DNA of 34,015 nt from Pelotomaculum terephthalicicum JT (GTDB taxonomy: Bacteria > Bacillota > Desulfotomaculia > Desulfotomaculales > Pelotomaculaceae). The position numbers and the translations under genes are program-made. The stretch is from the NCBI RefSeq assembly GCF_022410535.1, contig NZ_JAKNBL010000035.1, forward strand, positions 1 to 34,015. The letters are read 5' to 3'. This document shows positions 15,113-22,868 of this stretch, piece by piece. The notes under the pieces were generated by a model. It saw nothing but the letters and a program-made list of their open reading frames with translations. It ran no database searches and was not told the DNA's origin. Each line of letters opens with the position of its first letter. The stretch's first letter is position 1.

Positions 15113-15691
15113 TTAAAGCCAATATTGAGGATATTTTCTTGTCGATGATATGTTATTAATCAATAAAGCAATTAAAATAAGTATGCTCGATCCGATAAAG
15201 ACAGGCGCCAAGATAAAACTGAAATTTTGGCCGCTGTAAACCGCGACGAAGGCCGTCGCGCCGCCGGGCGGGTGAAGTGTGCCGGTCAGGGTCATTAAGG
15301 CCATGGCCAAAACCACTGCCAGGGTGATTGCCCACCAGTCGTTGCTTAATAACTGATATACAGAAACACCGGACAACGCGGATATCACATGCCCGCCAAC
15401 AACGTTGCGCGGTTGTGCCATGGATACATGACAAGCCGTATTCAGCAGGATCACTGAAGCCCCGAAAGACGGAATCATTAACGGCACTCCATGATGAGTG
15501 CTGATCAATGTAATGAAACCCATACTTAAAAAGCAACCCAGGGACGAAAGGGCAAGCTCTCTCCAATGCACATGGCTGGCATGCAATTGACAATAGCCTT
15601 TTTGGCAGCGCATTTTGCCAAAGTATAACTGTAAGGATTTGGCGATGATATGAACGGCTTCTTTCTCTTGATTTGCTGTTTTACCGGGCAC
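15113..15691 (-). CDS. HPP-family membrane protein
   Basis: A 192-residue protein with four or five membrane segments. Its family motifs are MIPSFGASVILL, SMAQPRNVVGGHVISALSGV and the name-giving HPPGGATAF. Members are widespread in bacteria; some plant and cyanobacterial relatives transport nitrite, but the function in clostridia is unknown. The soluble N-terminal 45 residues carry Cys and His (KMRCQKGYCQLHASHVH) and could bind a metal. The GTG at 15691 follows GGAGG with seven-base spacing. It is an isolated gene with no obvious partner. Confidence 0.85.
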   Translation of the reverse strand: MPGKTANQEKEAVHIIAKSLQLYFGKMRCQKGYCQLHASHVHWRELALSSLGCFLSMGFITLISTHHGVPLMIPSFGASVILLNTACHVSMAQPRNVVGGHVISALSGVSVYQLLSNDWWAITLAVVLAMALMTLTGTLHPPGGATAFVAVYSGQNFSFILAPVFIGSSILILIALLINNISSTRKYPQYWL

Positions 15692-15786
15692 AAGACACCT
15701 CCGGAGTGGTTCCTGCTAAATTCTCACTAATTATAATATATTAATATATAGCCAGCAAGTTGAGTTGGATCCGTAATTTAATAACA

Positions 15787-16130
15787 TTACTTTATTGCAG
15801 GGAGTGCATCCATATGAGATTCGCTCGCGGAAATAAAGATATCCACCGGCTCACCTTCTTCAATTCTTTGTGCCAGGGTACCTGAAGCGCCAAATTCGTA
15901 GCGAATATTTATATTGGGGTGTTTTTGTGTGTAAATGTTTCTCAATTCTTCCATAGCATTTGCAGGCTTATCGCTGCCGAAACTGTCAGACTCCCCCGAC
16001 CCTGACTTATCTTTTCGGGGATATTGATTATCTGACCGGGGAAAATCATATTTGAATCCTTTATTTGAGGGTTGGCAGACAAAAGTGTATTAATTGAGAT
16101 ACCATTTTTGGGGCAATGGCATACAAGGTA
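15787..16130 (-). pseudogene. Decayed gene with LysM-like and molybdate-binding (ModA-like) sequence
   Basis: Read on the minus strand, a LysM C-half (GISINTLLSANPQIKDSN, then MIFPGQIINIP) runs directly into the start of a ModA-type substrate-binding domain (SLTVSAAISL). After a one-base frame change it continues through NAMEELRNIYTQKHPNINI and GASGTLAQRIEEGEPVDIFI to a stop at 15787. The rest of ModA is missing. The beginning of the LysM (LYAIAPKNG) is in another frame with stops upstream. So at least two frameshifts and a truncation are present. The continuous order suggests that the ancestor was a LysM-ModA fusion, which would be unusual. Confidence 0.6.
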
Positions 16131-16251
16131 TATTATGATTATTCTGATCCATATGCTACCAAAGATGTTGATTAAGTAATGCATTATTAAACCAGGCAAG
16201 AAGAAAAATGCGATATGTTAATCTGCGTGACAAAGTGTTTTCCAAGTCACC

Positions 16252-16287
16252 AAAAAGACAAGGAAAATAGCTTTTCCTTGTCTTTTT
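16252..16287. terminator. Perfect hairpin next to the tRNA-Lys fragment
   Basis: AAAAAGACAAGGAAAA (16252-16267) and its exact complement (16272-16287) flank a TAGC loop. A similar hairpin (22542-22568) terminates the intact tRNA operon, so this one is part of the same duplicated tRNA 3' region. Confidence 0.7.
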
Positions 16288-16327
16288 GGTGGGCCATTAG
16301 GGACTCGAACCCCAAACCTGACGATTA
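16287..16327 (-). pseudogene. 3' half of a duplicated tRNA-Lys (possible attachment site)
   Basis: 41 bases matching the 3' half of the intact tRNA-Lys (22621-22661) at 38 positions, from the CCA end through the T arm to the anticodon loop, in the same orientation. It stops abruptly at the junction with the IS66 remnant. A duplicated tRNA 3' half is the footprint left by integrases that recombine at tRNA genes. It could alternatively be what remains of a second tRNA gene. Confidence 0.75.
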
Positions 16328-16550
16328 CCTATTGCCTGAATCAATGGGACAACCTGAAAAACTTTCTGCGGCCGACTGGAGATAGACAATAATCGGGCGG
16401 AACGCTCGATCAAGCCCTTTGTGATCGGTCGCAAAAACTTCCTAGTTCTGAAATACTCCTAGGGGCGCTAAATGTAGTGCGATTATTTACAGCATTATCA
16501 AAACAGCCAAAGAGAATAATCTTAAACCATTTACACGGAATTATTTATAG
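16328..16550 (+). mobile_element. IS66-family transposase C-terminal remnant
   Basis: Pieces of the IS66 transposase C-terminus are readable in different frames: YCLNQWDNLKNFL, then IDNNRAERSIKPFVIGRKNF, then scattered matches to the SAIIYSIIETAKENGL-like region, ending LKPFTRNYL and a stop at 16548. Several frameshifts and stops are present and the rest of the element is gone. It abuts the tRNA-Lys fragment without a gap. Confidence 0.8.
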
Positions 16551-16609
16551 TCCCTGCCGCTCCCGGAAGCTATCCTCCGGAAGCAGCATACTAAGACGTT
16601 GCAAAGCGC

Positions 16610-17479
16610 TTAAGACTGTTTCAACCACCCGTCAACCATATCTTGATTATCTTTGATCCATTTTTTTGCAGCAACCTCAGGTTCCATTCCCTCATTGATC
16701 AGGCCTTCCAGACTGCCGATCTGCGCATCGGTCATTTTAAATTTCTTCAACATCGCGGCAACTTCTGCTTGCTCTGAGCTGAAATCTTTATTGGCCAGGG
16801 TATGGATTTCTTCAGCCGCACCATATTCCTTTTTGGGATCGTCCAGATACTTGAGATCATATTTAGCGAACATCCAGTGCGGGCTCCATCCTGTGATGGC
16901 GATCCAGTCATTCTTACCGTAAGCTCTATCCATTGCCGCCATCATCGCCGGCTCACTGCCTTGCACCACTTCAAAGCCAAGAGCATATGCCTCATTCGCC
17001 CGGGCAGATGCTTTCATAATTCCGGCGCCGGGATCGATACCGATAATCTGATTGCCGAACTTGTTTCCTTCATCCTTCAGTTGAGCAAGTGAATCAATGG
17101 TGACATAGTTTGGGACAACAATACCGATTTTGGCTTCGCCCTGATACCAAATGCCGTAGTCTTCCAAACTATCCTTATACTCATTCCAATAACTTTCATG
17201 GGTAATCGGCAGCCAGGCATCCATAAAAACATCAATGTCCCCCTTGCTCAACCCGACAAAGAGCGGTGCAACATCCAGTTGGGTAAGTTCGACCTGATAG
17301 CCTTTATCCTCCAGAATCGTCTTCCAAAGGTTGCTTACAGCAACGCACTCGGCCCAATTGACATAACCGATTTTGACCGTTCCTTTATCACCTGAACAAC
17401 CGGTCATCATAAAGACCGCCAAGACAAGGCTCAACCCCAAAGCCAATAATCTGTGCCACCTTTTGAAATTTTTTATCAT
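16610..17479 (-). CDS. opuAC: Glycine betaine/proline ABC transporter substrate-binding lipoprotein
   Basis: Extracellular binding component of an OpuA-type osmoprotectant importer. It has 289 residues. The lipoprotein signal has lipobox MTGC and lipid-attachment Cys28. The mature protein has the OpuAC fold with tryptophans expected to cage the quaternary ammonium group, including YVNWAECVAV, DAWLPITHESYW and WIAITGWSPHWMF. Its start overlaps the permease stop by four bases (ATGA), so it is the last gene of opuAA-AB-AC. The compound (betaine, proline betaine or choline) cannot be told by eye. Confidence 0.92.
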   Translation of the reverse strand: MIKNFKRWHRLLALGLSLVLAVFMMTGCSGDKGTVKIGYVNWAECVAVSNLWKTILEDKGYQVELTQLDVAPLFVGLSKGDIDVFMDAWLPITHESYWNEYKDSLEDYGIWYQGEAKIGIVVPNYVTIDSLAQLKDEGNKFGNQIIGIDPGAGIMKASARANEAYALGFEVVQGSEPAMMAAMDRAYGKNDWIAITGWSPHWMFAKYDLKYLDDPKKEYGAAEEIHTLANKDFSSEQAEVAAMLKKFKMTDAQIGSLEGLINEGMEPEVAAKKWIKDNQDMVDGWLKQS

Positions 17480-18450
17480 TTTTGTTTTCCTCCGTTTTCT
17501 TTGTATCTCATCATGACTCTTCTATGTTTATTCTCTATAGATTTTAGTGACTGTTTTAGACGGTCGTCTAATCGTTGCCATGCCCTTTTAGCTTTTACAT
17601 CTCTTTTTTGGCTCACCCGTTTTACGGAACGTCCGACTCCCTGGGACAGCCTGTCTAGGATAATCGCCATAATTACCACAGCAACCCCGTATTCAAAGCC
17701 CATTCCGATCTTCAGTTGTCCGATGGCTTCCAGGACACCGGCGCCAAGTCCACCGGCGCCGATCATCGCGGCAATAACCACCATCGATAAGGAAAGCATC
17801 ATCGTCTGGTTGACGCCGGCCATTATGGTCGGCAGAGCCACAGGGAATTGAATTTTCCATAAGAGTTGTCTGGGGGTAGAGCCGAAAGCTGAGCCAACCT
17901 CCACCAGTTCCACAGGAACCTGGCGGATACCGAGGTCGGTAAGCCGGATGACCGGCGGCATGGCAAAAATAACTGTGGCAAATACCGCCGGTACCTTACC
18001 GATACCGAAAAACAACAGGGCCGGGATAAGATAGACGAATGAAGGCATTGTTTGCATAACGTCTAAAACAGGGGATATGACATAATGGAACCGGTTGTTT
18101 CTTCCAGCTAGAATCCCCAGCGGCAACCCGATAACAATGGAAACAAGTGCCGATATAATCACTAAAATCAGCGTATCCAGGAAAGGAAGCCATAGTCCTA
18201 AATTATAGATAAAAAACAAGCCAATGACCGTTCCAATGGCCAGTTTCCATCCACTGGCCCGCCAAGCCAGAACCGCGAAGATAATAATGATTGTCCACCA
18301 GGGTACGACCATCAGCAAATCCCGAAACCCGGCTATCCCGCTGTTAAAAGCGTCGGAAAAAGCGTCCACGCTGTCGCCGAAATTTATTTGCAGCCACCTG
18401 ACGCCCTGATCGATGCTCTCTGCCAGAGGAAACTTAGATATTGTCTCCAC
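17476..18450 (-). CDS. opuAB: Glycine betaine ABC transporter permease
   Basis: Membrane subunit of the same importer, about 324 residues. It has six or more membrane segments and the EAA-type loop for contact with the ATPase (ELVEVGSAFGSTPRQLLWKIQ). An extra charged C-terminal tail of about 60 residues is rich in Lys and Arg. The start is taken as GTG 18450 (VETISKFPLAESI), which overlaps the ATPase stop by 17 bases. The frame is open to a TTG at 18504, but that would overlap the ATPase by 71 bases and has no clear ribosome site. The order ATPase-permease-binding protein is that of Bacillus opuA. Confidence 0.9.
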   Translation of the reverse strand: METISKFPLAESIDQGVRWLQINFGDSVDAFSDAFNSGIAGFRDLLMVVPWWTIIIIFAVLAWRASGWKLAIGTVIGLFFIYNLGLWLPFLDTLILVIISALVSIVIGLPLGILAGRNNRFHYVISPVLDVMQTMPSFVYLIPALLFFGIGKVPAVFATVIFAMPPVIRLTDLGIRQVPVELVEVGSAFGSTPRQLLWKIQFPVALPTIMAGVNQTMMLSLSMVVIAAMIGAGGLGAGVLEAIGQLKIGMGFEYGVAVVIMAIILDRLSQGVGRSVKRVSQKRDVKAKRAWQRLDDRLKQSLKSIENKHRRVMMRYKENGGKQK

Positions 18451-19645
18451 CCCTCTTATTCGAAGCAATCGCTGCAAGGACAGAGCCCCGAACGATGATT
18501 CCAATCAATTTATTTTCCTGGTTCACCACAGCCACCGGCAGTTTGCTCTCGGCAAGCACACTCAGCGTATCCTGAATAGGGACAGTCTCCAGTGCCACCG
18601 AACCCTGAGCAAGTTCGATTTCATCCAGACTCGATTTTCCGGCACTCCTGGCATCAACCGCGATATCGGCCGTAATAAGCCCTTTATAGTGCCTCTCCTT
18701 ATCTACCACAAAGACACTGGACAATCCATGCTCCTTCATGATCCTTAAAGCAACACCGGGACCATCACGCAAGGTAATAAGCGGCTGCGGTTTCTTCATC
18801 ACATCGCCGGCAGTCAAAATTTTACACCGTTCCACACCCCGGAAAAACTTGGCTACATAATCGTCGGCCGGATTAGTGGTAATCTCTTCCGGGGTTCCAA
18901 CCTGCACCAGGGCGCCATCCCTTAAGAAAGCGATTTTGTCTCCTAGTTTCAAGGCCTCGTTTAAATCGTGGGTGATAAAAACAATGGTCTTGTTCATTTT
19001 TTGTTGGAGACTTATCAGTTCATCCTGCATTTCTTCCCGGATCAAAGGATCAAGTGCGCTGAAAGCTTCATCCATCAGGAGAATATCAGCGTCACTGGTC
19101 AACGCCCTGGCCAGCCCGACCCGCTGTTTCATTCCCCCGCTGAGTTGGGCTGGATATTTATCTTCCCAGCCCTTCAGACCGACGAGATCTAACATTTTAA
19201 GCGCTATGGCTTCCCTGTCTTTTTTGACAATCCCCTGAACTTCCAACCCGTATACCGTATTATGCAAAACGGTACGGTGAGGAAGCAAAGCAAACTGCTG
19301 GAAAACCATAGCGGTCTTTTCCTGACGGACCTTACGCAGCTCCCTCTCTTTTAACTTGGTGATATCAATACCGTCGATCACGATAGAGCCGGAACTTGGT
19401 TCAATCAGTCTGTTCAGACAGCGCAGTATCGTCGATTTTCCGCTTCCGGAAAGGCCCATCACCACAAAAATCTCGCCTTGCCTGACGGTAAAACTCACTT
19501 GATTAATTCCAACTGTCTGCCCTATTTCTCGGAATATTTCATCTTTACTTTTTCCCTGCGCCAACAAATTCAAAGCTTTTTGAGGGTGGAGATCAAAAAT
19601 TTTTATTAAATTAGTTACAATAATCTTCTCGGAAATTTGATTCAT
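18434..19645 (-). CDS. opuAA: Glycine betaine ABC transporter ATP-binding protein with CBS domains
   Basis: A 403-residue ATPase subunit. Walker A GLSGSGKST is at about 64-72, the signature LSGGMKQRVGLARAL at about 160-175 and Walker B ILLMDEAFSALD at about 183-195. Two CBS domains fill the last 120 residues. In OpuA-type transporters the CBS domains sense ionic strength or bind c-di-AMP. This fits the c-di-AMP riboswitch upstream on the same strand, giving control at both the RNA and protein levels (inference). ATG 19645 is preceded by a weak GGTGG site. About 400 bases of decayed sequence separate it from the riboswitch. Confidence 0.93.
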   Translation of the reverse strand: MNQISEKIIVTNLIKIFDLHPQKALNLLAQGKSKDEIFREIGQTVGINQVSFTVRQGEIFVVMGLSGSGKSTILRCLNRLIEPSSGSIVIDGIDITKLKERELRKVRQEKTAMVFQQFALLPHRTVLHNTVYGLEVQGIVKKDREAIALKMLDLVGLKGWEDKYPAQLSGGMKQRVGLARALTSDADILLMDEAFSALDPLIREEMQDELISLQQKMNKTIVFITHDLNEALKLGDKIAFLRDGALVQVGTPEEITTNPADDYVAKFFRGVERCKILTAGDVMKKPQPLITLRDGPGVALRIMKEHGLSSVFVVDKERHYKGLITADIAVDARSAGKSSLDEIELAQGSVALETVPIQDTLSVLAESKLPVAVVNQENKLIGIIVRGSVLAAIASNKRGGDNI

Positions 19646-19696
19646 ATTTCCACCACATTTATACTTTTGTTTTTAAATATTTTAGTCCTTCTTTAT

Positions 19697-19804
19697 TTAC
19701 GGGCTACCGAATACCTGAACAGGAGTACCTTCCACAATCCGTCCTTTATCAATAAAAATGAACCTATCCGCAACCTCCCTGGCAAATCCCATCTCATGCA
19801 TCAA
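19697..19804 (-). pseudogene. C-terminal fragment of an amino-acid ABC ATPase (GlnQ type)
   Basis: The minus strand reads MHEMGFAREVADRFIFIDKG then RIVEGTPVQVFGSP and a stop. This is the conserved end of polar amino-acid ABC ATPases, after the H-loop. Everything upstream is missing. It lies between the c-di-AMP riboswitch and opuAA. The 19805-19960 stretch upstream has a 58-codon minus frame (stop at 19808) that I do not recognise. Confidence 0.7.
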
Positions 19805-19966
19805 GATTCATAGAATTATGCCCCCATCGGCTGCACGAAAGCCATCACATTTGCTTGTCTCGGGGTTAGCGGATGTCGGCTTCAAAGTATTCCTCACTGC
19901 CAGCACCTTGACAAATACCGCTGTCGTTAAATTAAATATCACCTCCACTCGCCGATCTTCTCCATC

Positions 19967-19998
19967 AAACAAAATAACCACAGAGAAGTTTCTGTGGT
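19967..19998 (-). terminator. Expression-platform terminator of the c-di-AMP riboswitch
   Basis: ACCACAGA and TCTGTGGT arms (19977-19984 and 19991-19998), then on the minus strand TATTTTGTTT. The CTTCTCT inside this hairpin (minus strand, 19988-19982) is exactly complementary to AGAGAAG just after the aptamer (minus strand, 20056-20050), giving a plausible antiterminator. Confidence 0.7.
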
Positions 19999-20047
19999 CC
20001 GCGAAAAATGCTTAATCTAAATAAAGGTGCGATCAAGCATGTTAATC

Positions 20048-20170
20048 ACCTTCTCTTCCAACGCTTACGAGATTAGCTGACGGATTCGGGTCGAAAGGAT
20101 TAACCCTACCGGAGAAATTTCTCCGAATTCACCCCATTGTTGGGTTTCCCGTTCCTTACGGATTCAGCGA
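20048..20170 (-). promoter_or_regulatory. ydaO/yuaA (c-di-AMP) riboswitch
   Basis: The minus strand carries the conserved blocks of this class in order: CGCTGAATCC, ACGGGAAACCCAAC, GGGGTGAATTC, GGTAGGG, GACCCGAATCCGTCAGCTAA and TCTCGTAAGCG. c-di-AMP binding to these RNAs normally causes termination of genes for osmolyte and K+ transport and cell-wall turnover. It points toward opuAA, 400 bases away across gene fragments, so its original first gene may have been lost. Confidence 0.88.
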
Positions 20171-20230
20171 GTTTATTTATTCATTTATAACCGATACTCA
20201 GCAAAACACAAGCTTTCTTTTGTTGCTTTC

Positions 20231-20851
20231 TTATTTGCTGTACTTTTTAAATAAGTCATCCAGGGCTTCCCGTAACAGAAAAGCTTCTGTTTTTTCCATC
20301 TCCTTGGCTAATTCGGAAAGCCGGTCAATCTGGGTTTTTGTAAAGTAACTGGATTTTAGAACCATGCTCTCTACTTCGGAAAGGCAAACTTTATTCTTCC
20401 CTAATTTTTTTGCCCTGAACAAGGCGCTGTCCGCCACCCGTAAAAGTTCAATGGCATTTTTGGCGTCCCTTGGCCAAGATGCGATACCGCAACTGATGGT
20501 AACGTAGATATCATCCTGTATTTCTCCGTCAGAAAAGCCGAACGTATTATCGGATAAATATCTTCTGATTTCCTCCATCTCCATCAGGCTTCGTTCGGCA
20601 CCTTTACCAACAAGCAGAATCATAAATTCGTCGCCTTGCCTTGTGCTCAAATCATTTTCGGAAAGATTATTCATAAATATCGAAACAAGTTTATCTATGA
20701 TTTCATCACCAATTTTTGGGGAATAGGTATTGTTTATATTTTCTAAATTATCGATGTCCGCGACAACGATACTGAAAGGACCTTCCCTATTGTAAATCAT
20801 CTCTTCAACTTTTTTTATTAGTAATTGCCTTGTTGTTAGTCTGCTTACCAT
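20231..20851 (-). CDS. GGDEF-domain protein with C-terminal ribbon-helix-helix
   Basis: A 206-residue soluble protein. Residues about 1-155 form a GGDEF domain (diguanylate cyclase fold), with VVADIDNLENINNTYSPKIGD and a signature loop RQGDEF (71-76), where Gln replaces the first Gly of GGDEF. The DEF acidic residues and the later TISCGIASWP are kept. Residues about 165-206 (YFTKTQIDRLSELAKEMEKT, then LLREALDDLF) look like a CopG-type ribbon-helix-helix DNA-binding unit. So it may be a cyclase, or a degenerate nucleotide sensor, joined to a transcription factor. ATG 20851 has AAGGAG about 13 bases upstream, a little far. A large palindrome lies about 43 bases upstream and could be its operator. 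Confidence 0.8.
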   Translation of the reverse strand: MVSRLTTRQLLIKKVEEMIYNREGPFSIVVADIDNLENINNTYSPKIGDEIIDKLVSIFMNNLSENDLSTRQGDEFMILLVGKGAERSLMEMEEIRRYLSDNTFGFSDGEIQDDIYVTISCGIASWPRDAKNAIELLRVADSALFRAKKLGKNKVCLSEVESMVLKSSYFTKTQIDRLSELAKEMEKTEAFLLREALDDLFKKYSK

Positions 20852-20893
20852 AGCTGAATCAAATCTCCTTATTGAGTTATTATATTAAACATG

Positions 20894-20931
20894 CATATAT
20901 ATGTCAATACATATATGTTGACATATATATG
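20894..20931. repeat. Palindromic AT-rich operator-like repeat
   Basis: A perfect 14-base inverted repeat (CATATATATGTCAA at 20894-20907, TTGACATATATATG at 20918-20931) encloses another CATATATG. So three CATATATG-type boxes lie in 38 bases, just upstream of the GGDEF/ribbon-helix-helix gene. CopG-type proteins bind such repeated short palindromes, so autoregulation is plausible. On the minus strand TTGACA also serves as a possible -35 box. Confidence 0.6.
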
Positions 20932-21044
20932 TTACGCCTTTTTTGCCAAAAGGAGAATTTTAGTAACAGTAATATATTACTCGATACCAATAGCGTTTCA
21001 GGGTGAACTTCAAGTAGATGTGCCACTATGCCAATATTTAACAT
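20904..21044 (-). pseudogene. N-terminal fragment of a MerR/HspR-like regulator
   Basis: The minus-strand frame from ATG 21044 reads MLNIGIVAHLLEVHPETL, a good match to the first helix-turn-helix of MerR/HspR proteins. It then loses the expected TLRxWE continuation and runs into the palindrome at 20894-20931. Only about 46 codons remain. It overlaps nothing functional. Confidence 0.4.
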
Positions 21045-21080
21045 TGGTTTGTCGTCATCCCATGTAGGCAGGGCAGGCGT

Positions 21081-21299
21081 TTGGGCCCGTATGGTACTGG
21101 TACTGGCGCCGGTCAGGGTCAGGGCCAAGGCAAGATTATCATTGCCGGTGGTATGGGGCCGCGGGCACAGGAATTGTTCAACCAGAATGGCGTAAATGTA
21201 GTAATTGGCGCTAATTCGGCCTCAGGTAGTCCGGAAGATATCGTCAGGCTGTTTTTGGCCGGCAATCTAGAAACAGGGGATAATGCCTGCGATCATTAA
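21081..21299 (+). pseudogene. C-terminal fragment of a NifX/NafY-type cofactor-binding protein
   Basis: The frame reads a Gly/Gln-rich linker (GTGTGAGQGQGQGK), then IIIAGGMGPRAQELFNQNGV, and ends in ETGDNACDH. This is the C-half of the dinitrogenase FeMo-cofactor-like family (COG1433), which often ends in CDH and is often encoded beside Mrp/NBP35 ATPases, as here. The N-terminal half is missing, and the TTG at 21081 lacks a ribosome binding site. The shortened form could still be expressed, but I consider it a remnant. Confidence 0.65.
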
Positions 21300-21322
21300 A
21301 AAACTAAGGAGGAATTAAAACA

Positions 21323-22156
21323 ATGCAACAAAATTCAGATTCTGCATGCGACAATGAAAAAAGCGGCGGATGTGGTCATGAAGGCAATGCCGGTATTGAG
21401 AAATTGACCGGAAACGAATTTAGCAATATCAGGAACGTTATCGCTGTCATGAGTGGAAAAGGCGGTGTGGGGAAATCTTCGATAACATCTATACTTGCTT
21501 GTGAATATAGAAAAAAAAGGCTGTTCGGTGGGAGTACTGGACGCGGATATCACCGGCCCGAGCCTGCCAAAGATGTTTGGCATAAAGAGTGGGGTGAAAA
21601 GCAACGGCTCCGCGTTATTCCCCTCAATAAGCAAAAATGGGATAAGAGTTATGTCACTAAACTTATTGACCGCCAATGAAGATGACCCGGTTATTTGGCG
21701 CGGTCCAGTAATTTCCGGTACAGTCAAACAGTTTTGGACAGATGTGGCCTGGGGTGACCTTGATTATCTTTTTGTTGACTTGCCGCCCGGCACTGGTGAC
21801 GTACCTTTGACTGTGATGCAATCCCTGCCATTAAACGGGCTGATTGTTGTATCTTCACCACAAGATCTTGCGGTTATGATTGTGAGCAAGGCAATAAGGA
21901 TGGCCCAAATGATGAATATACCCATAATTGGACTGGTTGAAAATATGAGTGGCGCCGTTTGCCCGCATTGCAACGAACATTTTGAGTTGTTTGGACCTAG
22001 CCGGGGTGAAGAAATTGCTCAAAAGTTTCAGATACCCTATATTGGCGGCTTGCCTGTAGACCCCAGTTTTTCAAGGCTCTGTGATCAAGGTAAGATTGAG
22101 GAGAATATAATAGTAACCTTTTTGCCAATTTTATCCCTGAGAATATGACTCAATAG
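21323..22156 (+). pseudogene. mrp: Frameshifted Mrp/NBP35-type ATPase
   Basis: Iron-sulfur cluster carrier ATPase of the ParA/MinD superfamily. ATG 21323 has a strong AAGGAGG. The N-terminus carries cysteines and the deviant Walker A SGKGGVGKSS. The frame is then lost at a run of eight A (21511-21518) and resumes in the next frame with SVGVLDADITGPSLPKMFG, DLPPGTGDVPLTVMQ and ENMSGAVCPHC. A second shift near 22115 separates the last residues (ANFIPENMTQ, stop at 22154). Removing one A restores the main domain. Either a true pseudogene or, for the A8 site, slippage or a sequencing error. Confidence 0.8.
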
Positions 22157-22159
22157 GAA

Positions 22160-22285
22160 CACGTAGTTGCTGAACAAAAACCAGTTGTTGAAATTGCCAG
22201 GTATATTGAGAAATATGACAAGGTATTACTGGTTGGCTGCGCTGGTTGTGTCACTGTATGTAGTCCAAGACCACATGGAACGTGA
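22160..22285 (+). pseudogene. N-terminal fragment of a metV paralog
   Basis: In one frame it reads VAEQKPVVEIARYIEKYDKV then LLVGCAGCVTVCS, closely matching the start of the intact metV at 23373 (IAEQKPIAEIAGYIENCNKV). The frame ends at a TGA at 22283. It follows the broken mrp directly, suggesting that an ancestral nifX-mrp-metV operon stood here before decay and IS insertion. Confidence 0.75.
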
Positions 22286-22349
22286 AGAAACCATACTCAA
22301 ACGGTGGGGCGGACCTTGTTTTCCCAGGGACTATTGTTCTGCATTGGCT

Positions 22350-22480
22350 CTATTGTTACAATATGAAGTACCATCTTGGCAAAGGTTGCCACCATGTATT
22401 CCCGCCGTTTCCATTGCATCTGCTACGTCAAGTACCGGCGCAAAGTTCTTACGCCGGAAATATCTTATACAGCCATGTGA
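22350..22480 (+). mobile_element. IS200/IS605 TnpA-like remnant
   Basis: Reading across frames gives YHLGKGCHHV followed by YSRRFHCICYVKYRRKVLTP, matching the beginning of the IS200 Y1 transposase (the H-S-V-Y-S then K-Y-R-R-K-V-L-T pattern). The catalytic parts are absent and the frame stops at 22478. It is a short, degraded fragment. Confidence 0.55.
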
Positions 22481-22541
22481 CACCTATTCTACAAAAAGAA
22501 GCTGCAATAAAAATTGACGAAGTGCTGTCCAAAAAAAATTA

Positions 22542-22568
22542 GACAAGGAAAGTATCATTTTCCTTGTC
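22542..22568 (-). terminator. Terminator hairpin downstream of the tRNA operon
   Basis: GACAAGGAAA (22542-22551) pairs with TTTCCTTGTC (22559-22568). On the minus strand it lies after tRNA-Lys and is followed by an A/T-rich TAATTTTTTTT. It has the same arm core as the hairpin at 16252. Confidence 0.7.
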
Positions 22569-22620
22569 ATTAAAGTTTTAGTAGCAATATAGTAGCAAAA
22601 TTACTTATTAGCTTCTTTTT

Positions 22621-22696
22621 TGGTGGGCCATCAGGGACTCGAACCCGGAACCTGACGATTAAGAGTCGCCTGCTCTACCAATTGAGCTAATGGCCC
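22621..22696 (-). tRNA. tRNA-Lys (anticodon CTT)
   Basis: Complete cloverleaf with encoded CCA. The acceptor GGGCCAT pairs with ATGGCCC, the D arm contains AGCTCAATTGGTAGAGC, and the anticodon loop CTCTTAA gives anticodon CTT (AAG codons). Its 3' half is duplicated at 16287-16327. Confidence 0.95.
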
Positions 22697-22715
22697 ATGT
22701 TAATTTTTTTGTTTT

Positions 22716-22800
22716 TGGTGGAGGGGGCTGGATTCGAACCAGCGAAGTCGTCGACGGCAGATTTACAGTCTGCTCCCTTTAGCCACTCGGGAACCCCTCC
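22716..22800 (-). tRNA. tRNA-Tyr (anticodon GTA)
   Basis: Class II tRNA of 85 bases with a long variable arm and encoded CCA. The acceptor is GGAGGGG/CCCCTCC, and the anticodon stem GCAGA/TCTGC has loop CTGTAAA. It is in an operon with the neighbouring tRNAs. Confidence 0.95.
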
Positions 22801-22868
22801 AAAACAGCTGTCGGTCGTCGGATAGTTCAATGGAGCGGCATCTGATTTCTGTCCTCTGACTTCTGCTC

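Noticed and set aside
19758-20015. 85-codon plus-strand frame
   Set aside because: It runs opposite the GlnQ fragment and through the riboswitch terminator; no plausible protein.
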